Shown here: positions 54,132 through 63,683 of the stretch, piece after piece
Layout of the letters: each line of letters begins with the position of its first letter
Position numbering within the stretch: the first letter of the stretch is position 1
Assembly (NCBI GenBank): GCA_027854065.1
Contig: JAQGEF010000002.1
Coordinates: 248,001 to 312,000 of the forward strand
From: Polluticaenibacter yanchengensis
GTDB taxonomy: Bacteria > Bacteroidota > Bacteroidia > Chitinophagales > Chitinophagaceae
Reading direction: 5' to 3'
Length of the DNA stretch: 64,000 nt
Made by a program: the position numbers and the translations under genes
Notes under the pieces: generated by a model
Databases searched by the model: none
The model's input: only the letters and a program-made list of their open reading frames with translations
Told to the model about the DNA's origin: nothing

Positions 54132-54869
54132 TTATTTTAACGGTAAGATAATAATACACTCAAAGCCCTCATTAATATTGGTGCTGATATGTAATTGTCC
54201 GTCAATAGCCAGAGTATGCTGTCGGATATTCCTGATACCATAACCATAATCAACGGTTTCCTGGTCGAAACCAACCCCGTTATCCCGGTAAAACAAAAGC
54301 AGTCCTTTTTTTTGTTGCTTTAGTTTTATCAGGATCTCAGTAGCCTGGGCATGCTTTAATGTATTGTTTAGTAACTCCTGGATAATTCTGTAAACTGATG
54401 TTTCTGCACTGTATGGTAAATGATAAGTGTATTCTGTAAAATCAGTTTCAATATTGGTCTTTAATATGTCCTTAATGTTCCTTACTAATTCAGTCAATGC
54501 TTCAATCAGTTTTCCTTTATGAAGCTGTTTGGGATTTAGATCGAACAACAGGTGTCTTAACTCAATGATGGTGCTGTCAATCATCTGCATAGCTGCACCG
54601 GTCATCGTTTCTATACGCTTTGCATCGTACCTGTTAATGGTCTGCATATACAACTTCAGTGTACTTAGCCTGGCCCCGAAATAATCATGGAGGTCTTTAG
54701 CCAGTCTTTCCTTTTCCCTTTCCTGTGCTTCCAGTGCTATTCTCAGTTCTCTTTTTTTCCTGTTCTTCCTGCTTTTCCTATATAGATAAACTACGGAAAT
54801 TATTATTGCGGCTATAATTGCCATCCATATCGTCTCTTCCCGGTTGATCATAGCCATTAGCGGCCTCAT
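54132..54869 (-). CDS. Sensor histidine kinase, NarX/DesK type (HisKA_3)
   Basis: The 245-aa kinase has one N-terminal membrane helix (about 13-30), a basic coiled stretch (RKSRKNRKKRELRIALEAQEREKERLAKD) and the dimerisation domain HisKA_3 with H61 in LAKDLHDYFGARLSTLK. The HATPase_c domain follows with N box QELLNNTLKHA, DNGVGFD and GYGIRNI. There is no periplasmic sensor domain of note, so it may sense a membrane state or need a partner. It pairs with the NarL-type regulator six bases downstream. Confidence 0.9.
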   Translation of the reverse strand: MRPLMAMINREETIWMAIIAAIIISVVYLYRKSRKNRKKRELRIALEAQEREKERLAKDLHDYFGARLSTLKLYMQTINRYDAKRIETMTGAAMQMIDSTIIELRHLLFDLNPKQLHKGKLIEALTELVRNIKDILKTNIETDFTEYTYHLPYSAETSVYRIIQELLNNTLKHAQATEILIKLKQQKKGLLLFYRDNGVGFDQETVDYGYGIRNIRQHTLAIDGQLHISTNINEGFECIIILPLK

Positions 54870-55031
54870 TTAAAATTACATGTTCCAGATATTGGTAGCA
54901 GGTTCATATTATTCAGCAAAATGCTGTAATAGTAATAATGCTAAATTAGTAATATTTAAATTTTTATATATGAAGATGCGTGTGAGGTTGTATTCAGTAC
55001 CTGAACTGTAAGGAATAATAAACGAATGGGA

Positions 55032-55775
55032 TTATATTTTTTGAAAAAGGTCCCAGAATTCCTGTTTTTTAGTGCGGCTCAGCAAAATGACCTTATCGTC
55101 CTGCATAATTAACTCCCCACCGTCCTTCCTGTTATACTGTTTTATGAATTTCAGGTTAACAATATTCGATTTGTGCGCCCGGAAGAAAAGAGGATTCTCT
55201 TTAAGCACATCATCAAAAATCGAAAGATTTTTACTGGCAATATGTTTATCCCCGTTTATCAGTGTAATATGCGTATAATTACCGGAGGCTTCCAGGTAAG
55301 CAATGTCCTGCATTTTTACAAAAATCAGTCCTTCCTGCATAGAGAGCGCAATGATATCCTGCATGGCCTGTGAGCGGAACTGCTGTACATGAACGATCTG
55401 CTCTTTAGTACTAAACATTTCCTGGCGGGTGTATTTCTCCAAAGTAGCTTCCAGCTCCTCAGAGCTTACCGGTTTCAGTAAATAGTCCAGGGCACTTAGT
55501 TTAAGCGCTTTTATAGCGTATTTATCATAAGCAGTCGTTATTACTACTTTAAAATTCAATGCATCAAACTGCTCAAGTACTTCAAAGCCATTCATACCCG
55601 GCATTTCTATATCTAAAAAAACAAGGTCCGGTTGGTATTTTTCTATCAATGTTTTTGCTTCCAGGCTATTCTGGCTTTTAGCCACCACCGTTACGCCTTC
55701 AATATTTTCCAATAAATGGCTGAGCGTAATAATACCGTGATGCTCATCGTCTATAATAATACAATTGATTGGCAT
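55032..55775 (-). CDS. LytTR-family response regulator
   Basis: The 247-aa protein has a receiver domain with D9/D10, phosphoacceptor D55 (LVFLDIEMPG), T81-like ITTAYDKY and K104-like LKPVS. The C-terminal LytTR DNA-binding domain spans about 145-247 (IALSMQEGLIFVKMQDIAYLEASGNYTHI, FFRAHKSNIVNLKFI, GGELIMQDDKVILLSR). It follows the propeller-type kinase gene by seven bases and should be its cognate regulator. Confidence 0.93.
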   Translation of the reverse strand: MPINCIIIDDEHHGIITLSHLLENIEGVTVVAKSQNSLEAKTLIEKYQPDLVFLDIEMPGMNGFEVLEQFDALNFKVVITTAYDKYAIKALKLSALDYLLKPVSSEELEATLEKYTRQEMFSTKEQIVHVQQFRSQAMQDIIALSMQEGLIFVKMQDIAYLEASGNYTHITLINGDKHIASKNLSIFDDVLKENPLFFRAHKSNIVNLKFIKQYNRKDGGELIMQDDKVILLSRTKKQEFWDLFQKI

Positions 55776-55782
55776 AATACTC

Positions 55783-58734
55783 TTACTTATATAGGTTCAT
55801 TAAAAAAATCTCCACTATAGTTCCCGTTTTGTCTTCCTGGTTTAAATCATATACCCTAATATAATTTCTTTCATCTACCAGTTGCAATCTTTCTTTAGAT
55901 AAATTCATGCCCAGGTGCTTATGGCCAACAGCTTTAGACTGGTTCTCAGAAGCCTTTGTCCTGCCAATCCCGTTGTCTGTTATTAAAATTCTTATCGCAT
56001 TTTTATCTGCTCTTTGTACCTTAATATTAATGTAGCCTTCATAACTGATATTCCTGATCCCATGCCAGATGGCATTTTCTACAAAAGGCTGAATAATCAT
56101 CGGGGGAAGCTTTACTTCATTTTCATCGATTGCTTCATCTATTTCTACAGTGTAGTTAAATAAATGTTCCAGTCGTGCAGACTCCAGTTCCAGGTACAGT
56201 TTTAATGCGTCTAATTCTTCTTTCAGTGTAATGCTGTCCTGCTGGCTGTACTCCAATATATTTCGCAATAACTTAGAAAAAGTACTTAGGTATCTGCTGG
56301 CCTGGGTGGTATTGTTTTGAATGATGGTACTGTGAATAGCATTTAAACTATTAAAAAGAAAATGAGGGTTCATCTGGCTTCTTAAGGCTTTCATTTCAGC
56401 ACTCACGATCTTTCTTTGCAAGGCATTTTCTTTCTTTGCTTTATTAATAAAATACCTGGCAATTATAATGGTGAATAGAATGATTGCTGCAATCAGGGCC
56501 GCCAAAAACCACCCCGATTTTAAGAATGGGGTCTTGCTTTCGATCTTGAGTTTTAAAATGTTTGTCTGCCAGTTATTAAGATGGTCCCCTGCCTGGATTT
56601 CCAGGTCGTAGGCACCATAAGGTAAATGCGTTAAAGCAATAGAGGTATTGCTCCCAATATTGATCCAGGCTTCCTCCGGTGAAAACCGGTAACGGTATTG
56701 TATCAAATGTTGTCCGCTATAGGTAAGCGCGGAGAATTTTATATCTAAAAGATTGTTCTCCGGCTTAAAAATCACCGGGGCAGAGAAGTTTTGTAAAATC
56801 CCGTCGATCCTTATTTCCGAAAAGGCGATCCTGTTTTGTAATTTAGTATCGGTCAGTAATTGAAGATCTGCCAGTACAAAGCCATTTTTTATGCCTAATG
56901 CCAGCAAAGAATCATTGATCAGTTTAAACCCGAACGTTAAATTATTGCCCGGCAATCCCTCTTTTTCGGTAAAGGCATAAACGCGGTCCTCGCTTTCTTT
57001 ATACAAATACAATCCTTCTGTCGTTCCGAAATAAATATTGCCGTTTTTGGTGCCACAAATCCCTTTGATCACATCCGAATATATAGGATAACTATTAATG
57101 TCCACTCTTTTTTGAATGATCCCGTTGCTGTTAATTTTATTCCACCCGCCATAAGCGCTCATCAGTAAACTGCCATCGGCTGATGGGCCTATTTTTAAAT
57201 AATAATCACCTACAAATAATCCTTTATCGTTGATGTTTTGCCTGGCAAGATCAACAAATTCGTTCCGCTCAAAGCTATAGTAACAAATGCCATAACTTTT
57301 AGGCATCCATCCCGCCAGCCATATTTTACCGTTGTTTTCCACCAGGTCCTGCCATTTGTTCTCTTTCCAGAATGCAGAATCATTTTTAAATCCGTTCAGC
57401 ACGCGCCAGTTCGCTCTGTTGATCCTTATAACAGGATCGCTTTCCTGTAAAAGCCACACTTCTCCGTTTTGCGTAGCAATCATTTTCTTTATGATCGTAC
57501 CGGCTGGTAAACCTGTCGTTTTTATTTCCTGCAATAAATCATTACCGGCAATTTTGTAAATGCGGTTTCCGGAAGCCACATACACGGCGTTCTCTATGAT
57601 GCTCAATGAACTTGGTAAGTATACAGACTGTGGCAATGAGATCTGCTTTAAAAATGCCCCGTTCCTGAAAATATAAACAGTATTATTTGCAAGGAGGTAA
57701 TAGCTGTCATTTACTTTTTGAATATCTGTTACAGCAGTATTGGGGGGATTATCCGGTAATGGATAATACAGGAATTGATGGGATGCCGGTGTTAATTGTA
57801 TTAAACCATTATCTGAAGCGAGCCAGGCAATACCGGTTATATGGTCCACACAAAAATCTCTGAGATTCACTAACGGGTTACTGTAAATGCTTTTCTGCGT
57901 AAGGTGTTTTAGCGTGACGCTAAACAAATCATGATTGGTCAGTATTAACAACTCATTTTCCGAAACTGTTATTTTTACTGCGGTTTTCCAGTCATTATTT
58001 ACCACTTGCTGCAATATTTGCCGGGTATGGCTATTTACAATACTTAATGTGCCGTTTTGGTCGATGAATGCAAAAAGGTCATCATTTATTTTTGTGGTTG
58101 TTATAACAGATTGAAATTGGGTAAATGTTTTTTGTATGGTATCACCGGTTAAAACAAAGTTACCAACGCTGGTAAAAATATAAGTGGAGTCATCTGATTC
58201 TATGATGGAAAAGGCAGGCAGGAGTGTTTTGTTTTGAGGAGCAATTGTAAACTGTTTATAGACTTTCTTGCCTGGTTCGAAAAACTTGATCGTATTAAAA
58301 TCGTTGCACCAAAGCCTGCCTTTGCTATCGCTTATTAAATTGTCAAAATGCTCATTATTGGGGTTGTCATCTTCAAATGCCGGTGCTGCAATGATTGTCT
58401 TATCACCTGGGTCGGCATCAGGAAACGATAATAATCCTTTTCCTACTTCATACAGGTAGTATTGGTTTTGGTAATGAGCAATGCTCTCGATATACCTGCT
58501 GAAACTATCGAGCGGTAAAAAATGATAACCGTCATATAAAACCAGGCCCCGCTGGCTGCCAATATAAAGCTGGTGCGATTGATTTAAGTATAATTTATTG
58601 ATCGTATTAGATGGTAAGCCGTCTTTTATTTTAAATACCTTTTCTGTATAGACATGTTGTGCAACTGCTTTGTAACAATTAAGAAAGCAAAGTAAACTAA
58701 CCGCTATATGGATGGTATATCTTAAATATTTCAA
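55783..58734 (-). CDS. LytS-type sensor kinase with two-component propeller and Y_Y_Y domain
   Basis: The 983-aa membrane kinase has a signal peptide (1-25, ending AVAQ), a beta-propeller of regulator repeats (about 30-640, starting KDGLPSNTINKLYLNQSHQLYIGSQRGL), a Y_Y_Y domain (about 660-735), one transmembrane helix (about 744-766), and a cytoplasmic His_kinase domain with the phosphorylated His in MNPHFLFNSLNAIHS, followed by an HATPase_c domain (VENAIWHGI, ITDNGIGR). It has no receiver domain, so it is not a hybrid of the gut type. No ATG is in range; it starts with TTG at 58734, with GGAAGAAAG a short distance upstream. Confidence 0.92.
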   Translation of the reverse strand: MKYLRYTIHIAVSLLCFLNCYKAVAQHVYTEKVFKIKDGLPSNTINKLYLNQSHQLYIGSQRGLVLYDGYHFLPLDSFSRYIESIAHYQNQYYLYEVGKGLLSFPDADPGDKTIIAAPAFEDDNPNNEHFDNLISDSKGRLWCNDFNTIKFFEPGKKVYKQFTIAPQNKTLLPAFSIIESDDSTYIFTSVGNFVLTGDTIQKTFTQFQSVITTTKINDDLFAFIDQNGTLSIVNSHTRQILQQVVNNDWKTAVKITVSENELLILTNHDLFSVTLKHLTQKSIYSNPLVNLRDFCVDHITGIAWLASDNGLIQLTPASHQFLYYPLPDNPPNTAVTDIQKVNDSYYLLANNTVYIFRNGAFLKQISLPQSVYLPSSLSIIENAVYVASGNRIYKIAGNDLLQEIKTTGLPAGTIIKKMIATQNGEVWLLQESDPVIRINRANWRVLNGFKNDSAFWKENKWQDLVENNGKIWLAGWMPKSYGICYYSFERNEFVDLARQNINDKGLFVGDYYLKIGPSADGSLLMSAYGGWNKINSNGIIQKRVDINSYPIYSDVIKGICGTKNGNIYFGTTEGLYLYKESEDRVYAFTEKEGLPGNNLTFGFKLINDSLLALGIKNGFVLADLQLLTDTKLQNRIAFSEIRIDGILQNFSAPVIFKPENNLLDIKFSALTYSGQHLIQYRYRFSPEEAWINIGSNTSIALTHLPYGAYDLEIQAGDHLNNWQTNILKLKIESKTPFLKSGWFLAALIAAIILFTIIIARYFINKAKKENALQRKIVSAEMKALRSQMNPHFLFNSLNAIHSTIIQNNTTQASRYLSTFSKLLRNILEYSQQDSITLKEELDALKLYLELESARLEHLFNYTVEIDEAIDENEVKLPPMIIQPFVENAIWHGIRNISYEGYINIKVQRADKNAIRILITDNGIGRTKASENQSKAVGHKHLGMNLSKERLQLVDERNYIRVYDLNQEDKTGTIVEIFLMNLYK

Positions 58735-59029
58735 AAGATAGATCTTTCTTCCAAATTAAAAATTAGTTGCTAATTTAATGCATTAAAAGTACGCATCGCT
58801 ATTTTCGTTTATTCTAACAACAAGGTTATTGATTGTGGGTTATTCAAAAACAGCAGGTGAATAGCATTTTTCTTTTAGAGCGCTGATGTATGGTCTTAAA
58901 AACAACCGGCTTTGATTGGCGGGCCATTTAAAAAAAGGAATGTAGGGATCAAATACCTGAATGTGCGGGAATTGGCAATTGCCATTAGATAACGTGGTGG
59001 GGCCGATGGTTAAAATATATGCGGATTGA

Positions 59030-59064
59030 TTTGTTATTTACTACCAACAAATTATTTATCTTTA
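59030..59064 (+). promoter_or_regulatory. Promoter of the M14 peptidase gene
   Basis: TTTG (59030-59033), 23 bases, TATCTTTA (59057-59064; one mismatch in the last base). It is 31 bases before the ATG at 59095. The rest of the gap 58735-59029 shows nothing recognisable. Confidence 0.45.
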
Positions 59065-59094
59065 GCGTTACAAGTTAAATTACTGACTGCGTTT

Positions 59095-61611
59095 ATGATT
59101 AAGAAATCACTATTGTTTAGCAGCATATTGCTATGTGCTCAATTATCCGCACAACAGGTTGTTACTAATCCTCAAAAGTTTTTAGGATATAATGTGGGTG
59201 AGAAATTTACACCTCATTATAAAATTGTCAACTATTTTAATCAATTGGCAAAGGAAGCGCCAACTAAAATTAAGGTGCAGCAATACGGTATAACGAATGA
59301 AGGCAAGCCTTTGATATATGCAATTGTATCTACCCCGGAAAATATGGCGAATATTGAATCTATCAGGTTGAATAATTTGAAACTGGCCGGTATAGAAAAC
59401 GGTGGAGGAGAAATCAACGGTAAAGCAATCGTGTGGCTTAGCTATAATGTGCATGGCAATGAGGCCAGCAGTTCAGAAGCATCTATGGCTACCGCCTACA
59501 GCCTGGTAAATGATGCCAAATGCCAGGACTGGTTAAAAAATGCGATTGTTATTCTGGACCCGTGCCTGAACCCTGACGGGAGGGACCGTTATGTCAACTG
59601 GTATAATAGTATGCTGGGTAAACAAATGGACGTGCACCCTAATAGCCGGGAACACCTGGAACCGTGGCCGGGAGGCAGGAGTAATCATTACTACTTTGAC
59701 CTGAACAGGGACTGGGCATGGCAAACACAGGTGGAATCTCAGCAGCGTGCCGTTCTTTACCATCAATGGTTGCCGCAGATTCATGTTGATTATCATGAAC
59801 AGGGTTATAATGAGCCTTACTTTTTTGCGCCGGCGGCTGAACCAATCCATGATGTGATCACACCGTGGCAAAGAAATTTTGCTTTGCAGATCGGTAAAAA
59901 TAATGCGCGGTATTTTGATCAGAATAACTGGTTGTATTTTACAAAAGAGCGCTTCGATTTATTTTACCCGTCTTACGGGGATACTTATCCTACGTATAAT
60001 GGTGCTATTGGCATGACTTACGAGCAAGGTGGTCATAGCCGCGGAGGTTTAGGTATTGTGAATGAAGACGGTGATACATTGACCTTGGTGGACAGGGCTA
60101 AACACCATTACACTACGGGGCTGGCTACACTGGAAATTAGTGCTCAGAATGCCAATGAACTTCAGAAGAATTTTAAACAGTTTTTCGATAATGCTAAAAC
60201 CAGTGGTATTGGTGATTATAAGAGCTTTGTACTGAAGTATAAAGGTAATGAGGCCAGGATTCCTGCGTTGCTGGAATTGCTGGACAGAAATAAAATACAA
60301 TATAGTTATAGCGGGGGAGGGACTGCTAAAGGGTACAACTATTTTACCAATAAGGAAGAAAGCTTTAGCCTGGAAAAGGGTGATATTGTAATTAGCACGA
60401 TACAGCCTTTTGGTAATATGGCAAAAGTGTTATTCGAGCCTAAATCTAACCTGAAAGACAGTGTTACTTACGATATTACTGCATGGGCGATGCCATACGC
60501 GTATGGTATAAACGGTTATGCAGTAAAAGAAAAACTGGCGACCGATATGGGTAATAAGCCTGTTGTAAAAGCGGATACCATTGGGAATGCCTATGCTTAT
60601 ATTAAAACCTGGAAGAGCATGGAAGATGCGCGTTTCCTGGCCGCTTGCTTAAAAGAAGGGATTAAAGTGCGCATGAGCGAAAGGCCATTTGAGTACGGTT
60701 CTAAAAAGTACCAGCCGGGTTCTCTTATTTTTATTAAAACATCGAATCAGTCTGTAGTGGATTTTTATAGTAAAATAAAAGAACTGGCGGCTAAGTATAA
60801 AGTAAGCCTGGAAGCAGTTACTTCCGGCTTTGTGGATAAGGGTGCTGATTTTGGCAGCCCGGATGTGAAAATGGTACATGCGCCTAAAATAGCAGTATTA
60901 TTAAGTGATGGAGTAAGTAGTCTGAACGGTGGAGCTGTGTGGGATTTCTTTGATAATGACCTTGGTTACCCGGCTTCTATGCTCAATATCAGTACGGTTA
61001 GCCAGGCAGGTTTAAGTGGATATGATGTATTGGTATTGCCGGAAGGTAATTATGGTAAGGCTTTGGAAAAGAATGGGGTAATTCATAGCTGGGTACAACG
61101 GGGCGGTAAGTTAATTGCTTTTAAACGCAGCGTTAACCAACTGGTGGCTGGTGAATGGGGTATTGAAACCAAAAAGGACGAGGAGGATAAAAAGGATAAA
61201 AAAGATCCTTATGAAATTTTGAAACCTTATGGTAATGCGGAGCGTGAGCAGATCAAGCATTCAAATGCAGGTACTATTTACAAAATGGAGATTGATAATA
61301 CGCACCCGCTGGCATTTGGCTATCCTGATTATTATTATACCTTAAAGGCGGATAATAATATTTTCAGCTTCATGGAAAATGGCTGGAATGTTGGTGTTAT
61401 TAAAAAAGACAGTAAAGTAGCGGGCTTTAATGGGATTCATTCTTTAAATAAACTGAAAGACGGTGTTTTATTCGGGGAAGTACCTACAGGCCGTGGCTCT
61501 GTTGTATTTTTTACTGATGATGTGCTATTCAGAAACTTCTGGCAAAATGGCAAGCTGTTTATGGCGAACGCTATTTTTATGGTGAACCAGGGGAATAAAT
61601 TTACACTATAG
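59095..61611 (+). CDS. Secreted M14-family zinc carboxypeptidase
   Basis: The 838-aa protein starts at the ATG at 59095 with a signal peptide (1-19, ending LSAQ); an upstream TTG-led extension lacks support. The M14 fold covers about residues 20-330. The zinc motif HGNE (NVHGNEASSSEA) is followed by LDPCLNPDGRDRY, FDLNRDWAW, VDYHEQGYNEPYFFAP with the second zinc His, and MTYEQGGHSRGG with the catalytic Glu. The remaining 500 residues form a second region with a Rossmann-like DVLVLPEGNYG stretch and a lysine/aspartate-rich insertion (about 700-715). Probably a secreted or periplasmic peptidase for nutrient use; substrate unknown. Confidence 0.9.
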   Translation: MIKKSLLFSSILLCAQLSAQQVVTNPQKFLGYNVGEKFTPHYKIVNYFNQLAKEAPTKIKVQQYGITNEGKPLIYAIVSTPENMANIESIRLNNLKLAGIENGGGEINGKAIVWLSYNVHGNEASSSEASMATAYSLVNDAKCQDWLKNAIVILDPCLNPDGRDRYVNWYNSMLGKQMDVHPNSREHLEPWPGGRSNHYYFDLNRDWAWQTQVESQQRAVLYHQWLPQIHVDYHEQGYNEPYFFAPAAEPIHDVITPWQRNFALQIGKNNARYFDQNNWLYFTKERFDLFYPSYGDTYPTYNGAIGMTYEQGGHSRGGLGIVNEDGDTLTLVDRAKHHYTTGLATLEISAQNANELQKNFKQFFDNAKTSGIGDYKSFVLKYKGNEARIPALLELLDRNKIQYSYSGGGTAKGYNYFTNKEESFSLEKGDIVISTIQPFGNMAKVLFEPKSNLKDSVTYDITAWAMPYAYGINGYAVKEKLATDMGNKPVVKADTIGNAYAYIKTWKSMEDARFLAACLKEGIKVRMSERPFEYGSKKYQPGSLIFIKTSNQSVVDFYSKIKELAAKYKVSLEAVTSGFVDKGADFGSPDVKMVHAPKIAVLLSDGVSSLNGGAVWDFFDNDLGYPASMLNISTVSQAGLSGYDVLVLPEGNYGKALEKNGVIHSWVQRGGKLIAFKRSVNQLVAGEWGIETKKDEEDKKDKKDPYEILKPYGNAEREQIKHSNAGTIYKMEIDNTHPLAFGYPDYYYTLKADNNIFSFMENGWNVGVIKKDSKVAGFNGIHSLNKLKDGVLFGEVPTGRGSVVFFTDDVLFRNFWQNGKLFMANAIFMVNQGNKFTL

Positions 61612-61625
61612 ATATTTGTGTTGAT

Positions 61626-61671
61626 ACACTTAAAAGCCCGGCATTTTCAAAAATACCGGGCTTTTAAGTGT
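61626..61671 (+). terminator. Terminator of the M14 peptidase gene
   Basis: ACACTTAAAAGCCCGG pairs perfectly with CCGGGCTTTTAAGTGT over 16 base pairs, 14 bases after the stop. It can act on both strands. Confidence 0.92.
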
Positions 61672-62080
61672 ATATGACTTTAGATTTGCTAGATGCATTT
61701 TCATTTTTAATGACTGGTGTTAACCTGGGTTTTGGGTCTCAATAACCTGGTTTTTATTGATATAATCCGGCATTGAGTAGCCATCAGGTAAAATCTATAT
61801 TCTAAAGTATAGGTTCATAATCAAATCATCATTTCTTTGTCAGCATCACTTTACTCAAAAAATATTTAATAGATAAATCAAGTTCCATAAGGCGACATCA
61901 TCGTAGAAATAATTAAAGCAAAAGTAACCAGAACACCGTAGGTGGGACATTATTTATATAAACCACATCTTCATTTGTTTACTCTTTGCATCACACACCA
62001 CTAATACGCCAATCCTCTTCTTGGAGAGGCAGGTAAATCCCCCTTAAATGATACAATTATTTTACTATCAACATCGCTAT

Positions 62081-62220
62081 ACTCCAAAAATCAGCGCCAA
62101 TCAGCGATTGTATTATTCTGCGCCATCAGCGGAAAATATGCCATCTGTATTGAGTATTATTGATTCGATACGCATCACAACTTAAATTTGCTCATAAACA
62201 AATAATAATAGCCAAAACAC
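62081..62220. repeat. Dispersed 140-bp unit, copy a
   Basis: It begins ACTCCAAAAATCAGCGCC, carries ATTATTCTGCGCCATCAGCG (related to the 84-bp array unit) and ends with TAATAATAGCCAAAACAC. Copy b at 62705-62846 matches it at about 85% of positions. A decayed third copy is at 17245-17375. Confidence 0.85.
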
Positions 62221-62466
62221 GCTTTAACGCCGCATTTATGCAAATATTCAAGAGATCAAAATATTAATACTAATAAAATTAGCAATCATTTCCGATCCCG
62301 GACAGCGTATAAGCATAGCAAAAACAGCGACAACTGACAGACTCCCCCTTACTTCATTATAACAAGACAGACAATAAGATTTTCCTTTAAATAAGTCTAA
62401 ATGTTAAAAAGATAGGCACAATTTAACATTTGAGGCAATGTTTAAGGTATTGTTCCGGCATAGCTG

Positions 62467-62521
62467 AAGCGTAGATAAAGCGTAGTTAAAGCATAGATAA
62501 AGCATACATAAAGCGTAAAAC
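62467..62521. repeat. 11-bp tandem repeat, five units
   Basis: Five units follow the pattern AAGC[GA]TAGATA with few changes, all within 55 bases. Confidence 0.8.
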
Positions 62522-62704
62522 TATAGTAGAAGTTCAATACAGGCATTAATAACCTCCACAGCAGATATTTTATCAATAGGAAAAAACCTGGTGATATCTT
62601 ATCAACAACAGCCATTTTTAAAGTTGAAATCTAGCCCTCCTCCAATAAGCCCGGTTTCTCGGATAAGATGATTGCTAATTAATTTAGTAGATAATTACAT
62701 AAGG

Positions 62705-62846
62705 ACTCCAAAAATCAGCGCCAATCAGCGATTGCATTATTCTGCGCCATCAGCGGAAAATATGTCATCGGTATGTTGAGCATTATTGATTCGATACTGA
62801 TCACCCCTAAAGTTTGCTCATAAACAAATAATAATAGCCAAAACAC
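62705..62846. repeat. Dispersed 140-bp unit, copy b
   Basis: Direct repeat of 62081-62220, offset by about 625 bases, with the same start and end and a few substitutions. Confidence 0.85.
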
Positions 62847-62868
62847 ACATTAATGTTACCGAAGTTGA

Positions 62869-63016
62869 GGGGCTGCCGGATGTGTGGGCGGCGAGGTACG
62901 GAGCCGGTGCGGTGCCACAGGACCTGCAACCATTCTATTGGAGCCAGCACGGAGCGCAGCGAACCCCTAAGCAGCCGGAACAAATGTGGCATAATACAAG
63001 TGAAGCTGAATGCCCC
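62869..63016 (-). repeat. Dispersed repeat family A, copy 7 (3' of the LysE-family gene)
   Basis: On the minus strand it starts GGGGCATTCAGC at 63016, 12 bases past the LysE gene stop, has TTGTTCCGGCTGCTTAGGGG and TTCGCTGCGCTCCGTGC blocks and ends CACATCCGGCAGCCCC. Short open frames on both strands here are by-products. Confidence 0.8.
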
Positions 63017-63027
63017 GTATGAATTAC

Positions 63028-63666
63028 CTACCAGCTAATAAAATTTTTGAGAATGACGCTGGAGGCGATAATGACGCCGCATAAGGTTAAAATAAGGGCA
63101 GTTGCTTTGTGCAACTTTGCCAGGTTAGGCGGGGTTAGCCATCTTTTGATTTTCTGCGCGAGATTTACTTTTAGGAAATCTGTAAGGAAAACAACGGCTA
63201 ACGTGGTTGAGAATAAAAGAATGCGTTCATTGGTATTGAGGAAGCTGTAAGTGGTACAGGTAGTGAGCCAAAAAAGTAAGGGGCCGGGATTGAATAAGTT
63301 AATAAAGAAGCCTTGTAACGTAAATTTTGCCATGTCACGCTTGCGGTAATCCACCTGTATGTCACGGGATTTTTCGAAGTCGGGCTTTTTACCAAAGAAA
63401 AATGAGTAAATGCCCATAATGATAAAAAGGCAGCCGCCAATGATGCCTATTAAGTTTTTGTATTCTAACGCACTGCGCATTACTTCTGCGGCTACATTGC
63501 CTAAAAGTATGAGTAGTGCGTCACACAGACATACGCCTGTAATAAAGGCATACCCTGCTTTTTTTCCGTATCCCAAACTTATTTTAATAATGGAAAAAAT
63601 AATAGGACCGACTGCAATAGCCAGTAGTAGTCCTAATCCTAAACCATTGATTAATGCATGTAACAA
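63028..63666 (-). CDS. LysE-family translocator
   Basis: The 212-aa inner-membrane protein has six hydrophobic helices and the LysE/RhtB layout: GLGLGLLLAIAVGPIIFSIIKISLGYGKKAGYAFITGVCLCDA, a linker with many charged residues (KKPDFEKSRDIQVDYRKRDMAK), then TLQGFFINLFNPGPLLFWL with the conserved NP motif. Family members export amino acids or related metabolites. No ATG is available: the frame stops two codons upstream of a TTG at 63666, which must be the start. Substrate unknown. Confidence 0.87.
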   Translation of the reverse strand: MLHALINGLGLGLLLAIAVGPIIFSIIKISLGYGKKAGYAFITGVCLCDALLILLGNVAAEVMRSALEYKNLIGIIGGCLFIIMGIYSFFFGKKPDFEKSRDIQVDYRKRDMAKFTLQGFFINLFNPGPLLFWLTTCTTYSFLNTNERILLFSTTLAVVFLTDFLKVNLAQKIKRWLTPPNLAKLHKATALILTLCGVIIASSVILKNFISW

Positions 63667-63683
63667 AACCTATACTTAATTTT

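Larger units (their letters stand above)
61672..62868. other. Gene-free, repeat-rich stretch
   Basis: No gene is supported over 1.2 kb of AT-rich DNA. Recognisable parts: a relic of the two-hairpin element at 61881-61953, two direct copies of a roughly 140-bp unit at 62081 and 62705, and a short 11-bp tandem repeat at 62467-62521. The rest is unassigned. Confidence 0.7.

Noticed and set aside
53463..58734. A hybrid two-component system regulating a polysaccharide utilisation locus
   Set aside because: The kinase lacks a receiver and AraC domain, and there is no SusC/SusD pair or glycoside hydrolase in the window.
62807..63038. Small open frames on both strands near the window end
   Set aside because: They lie within repeat A copy 7 and the 140-bp unit; similar peptides appear wherever these repeats occur (for example 17303-17521).
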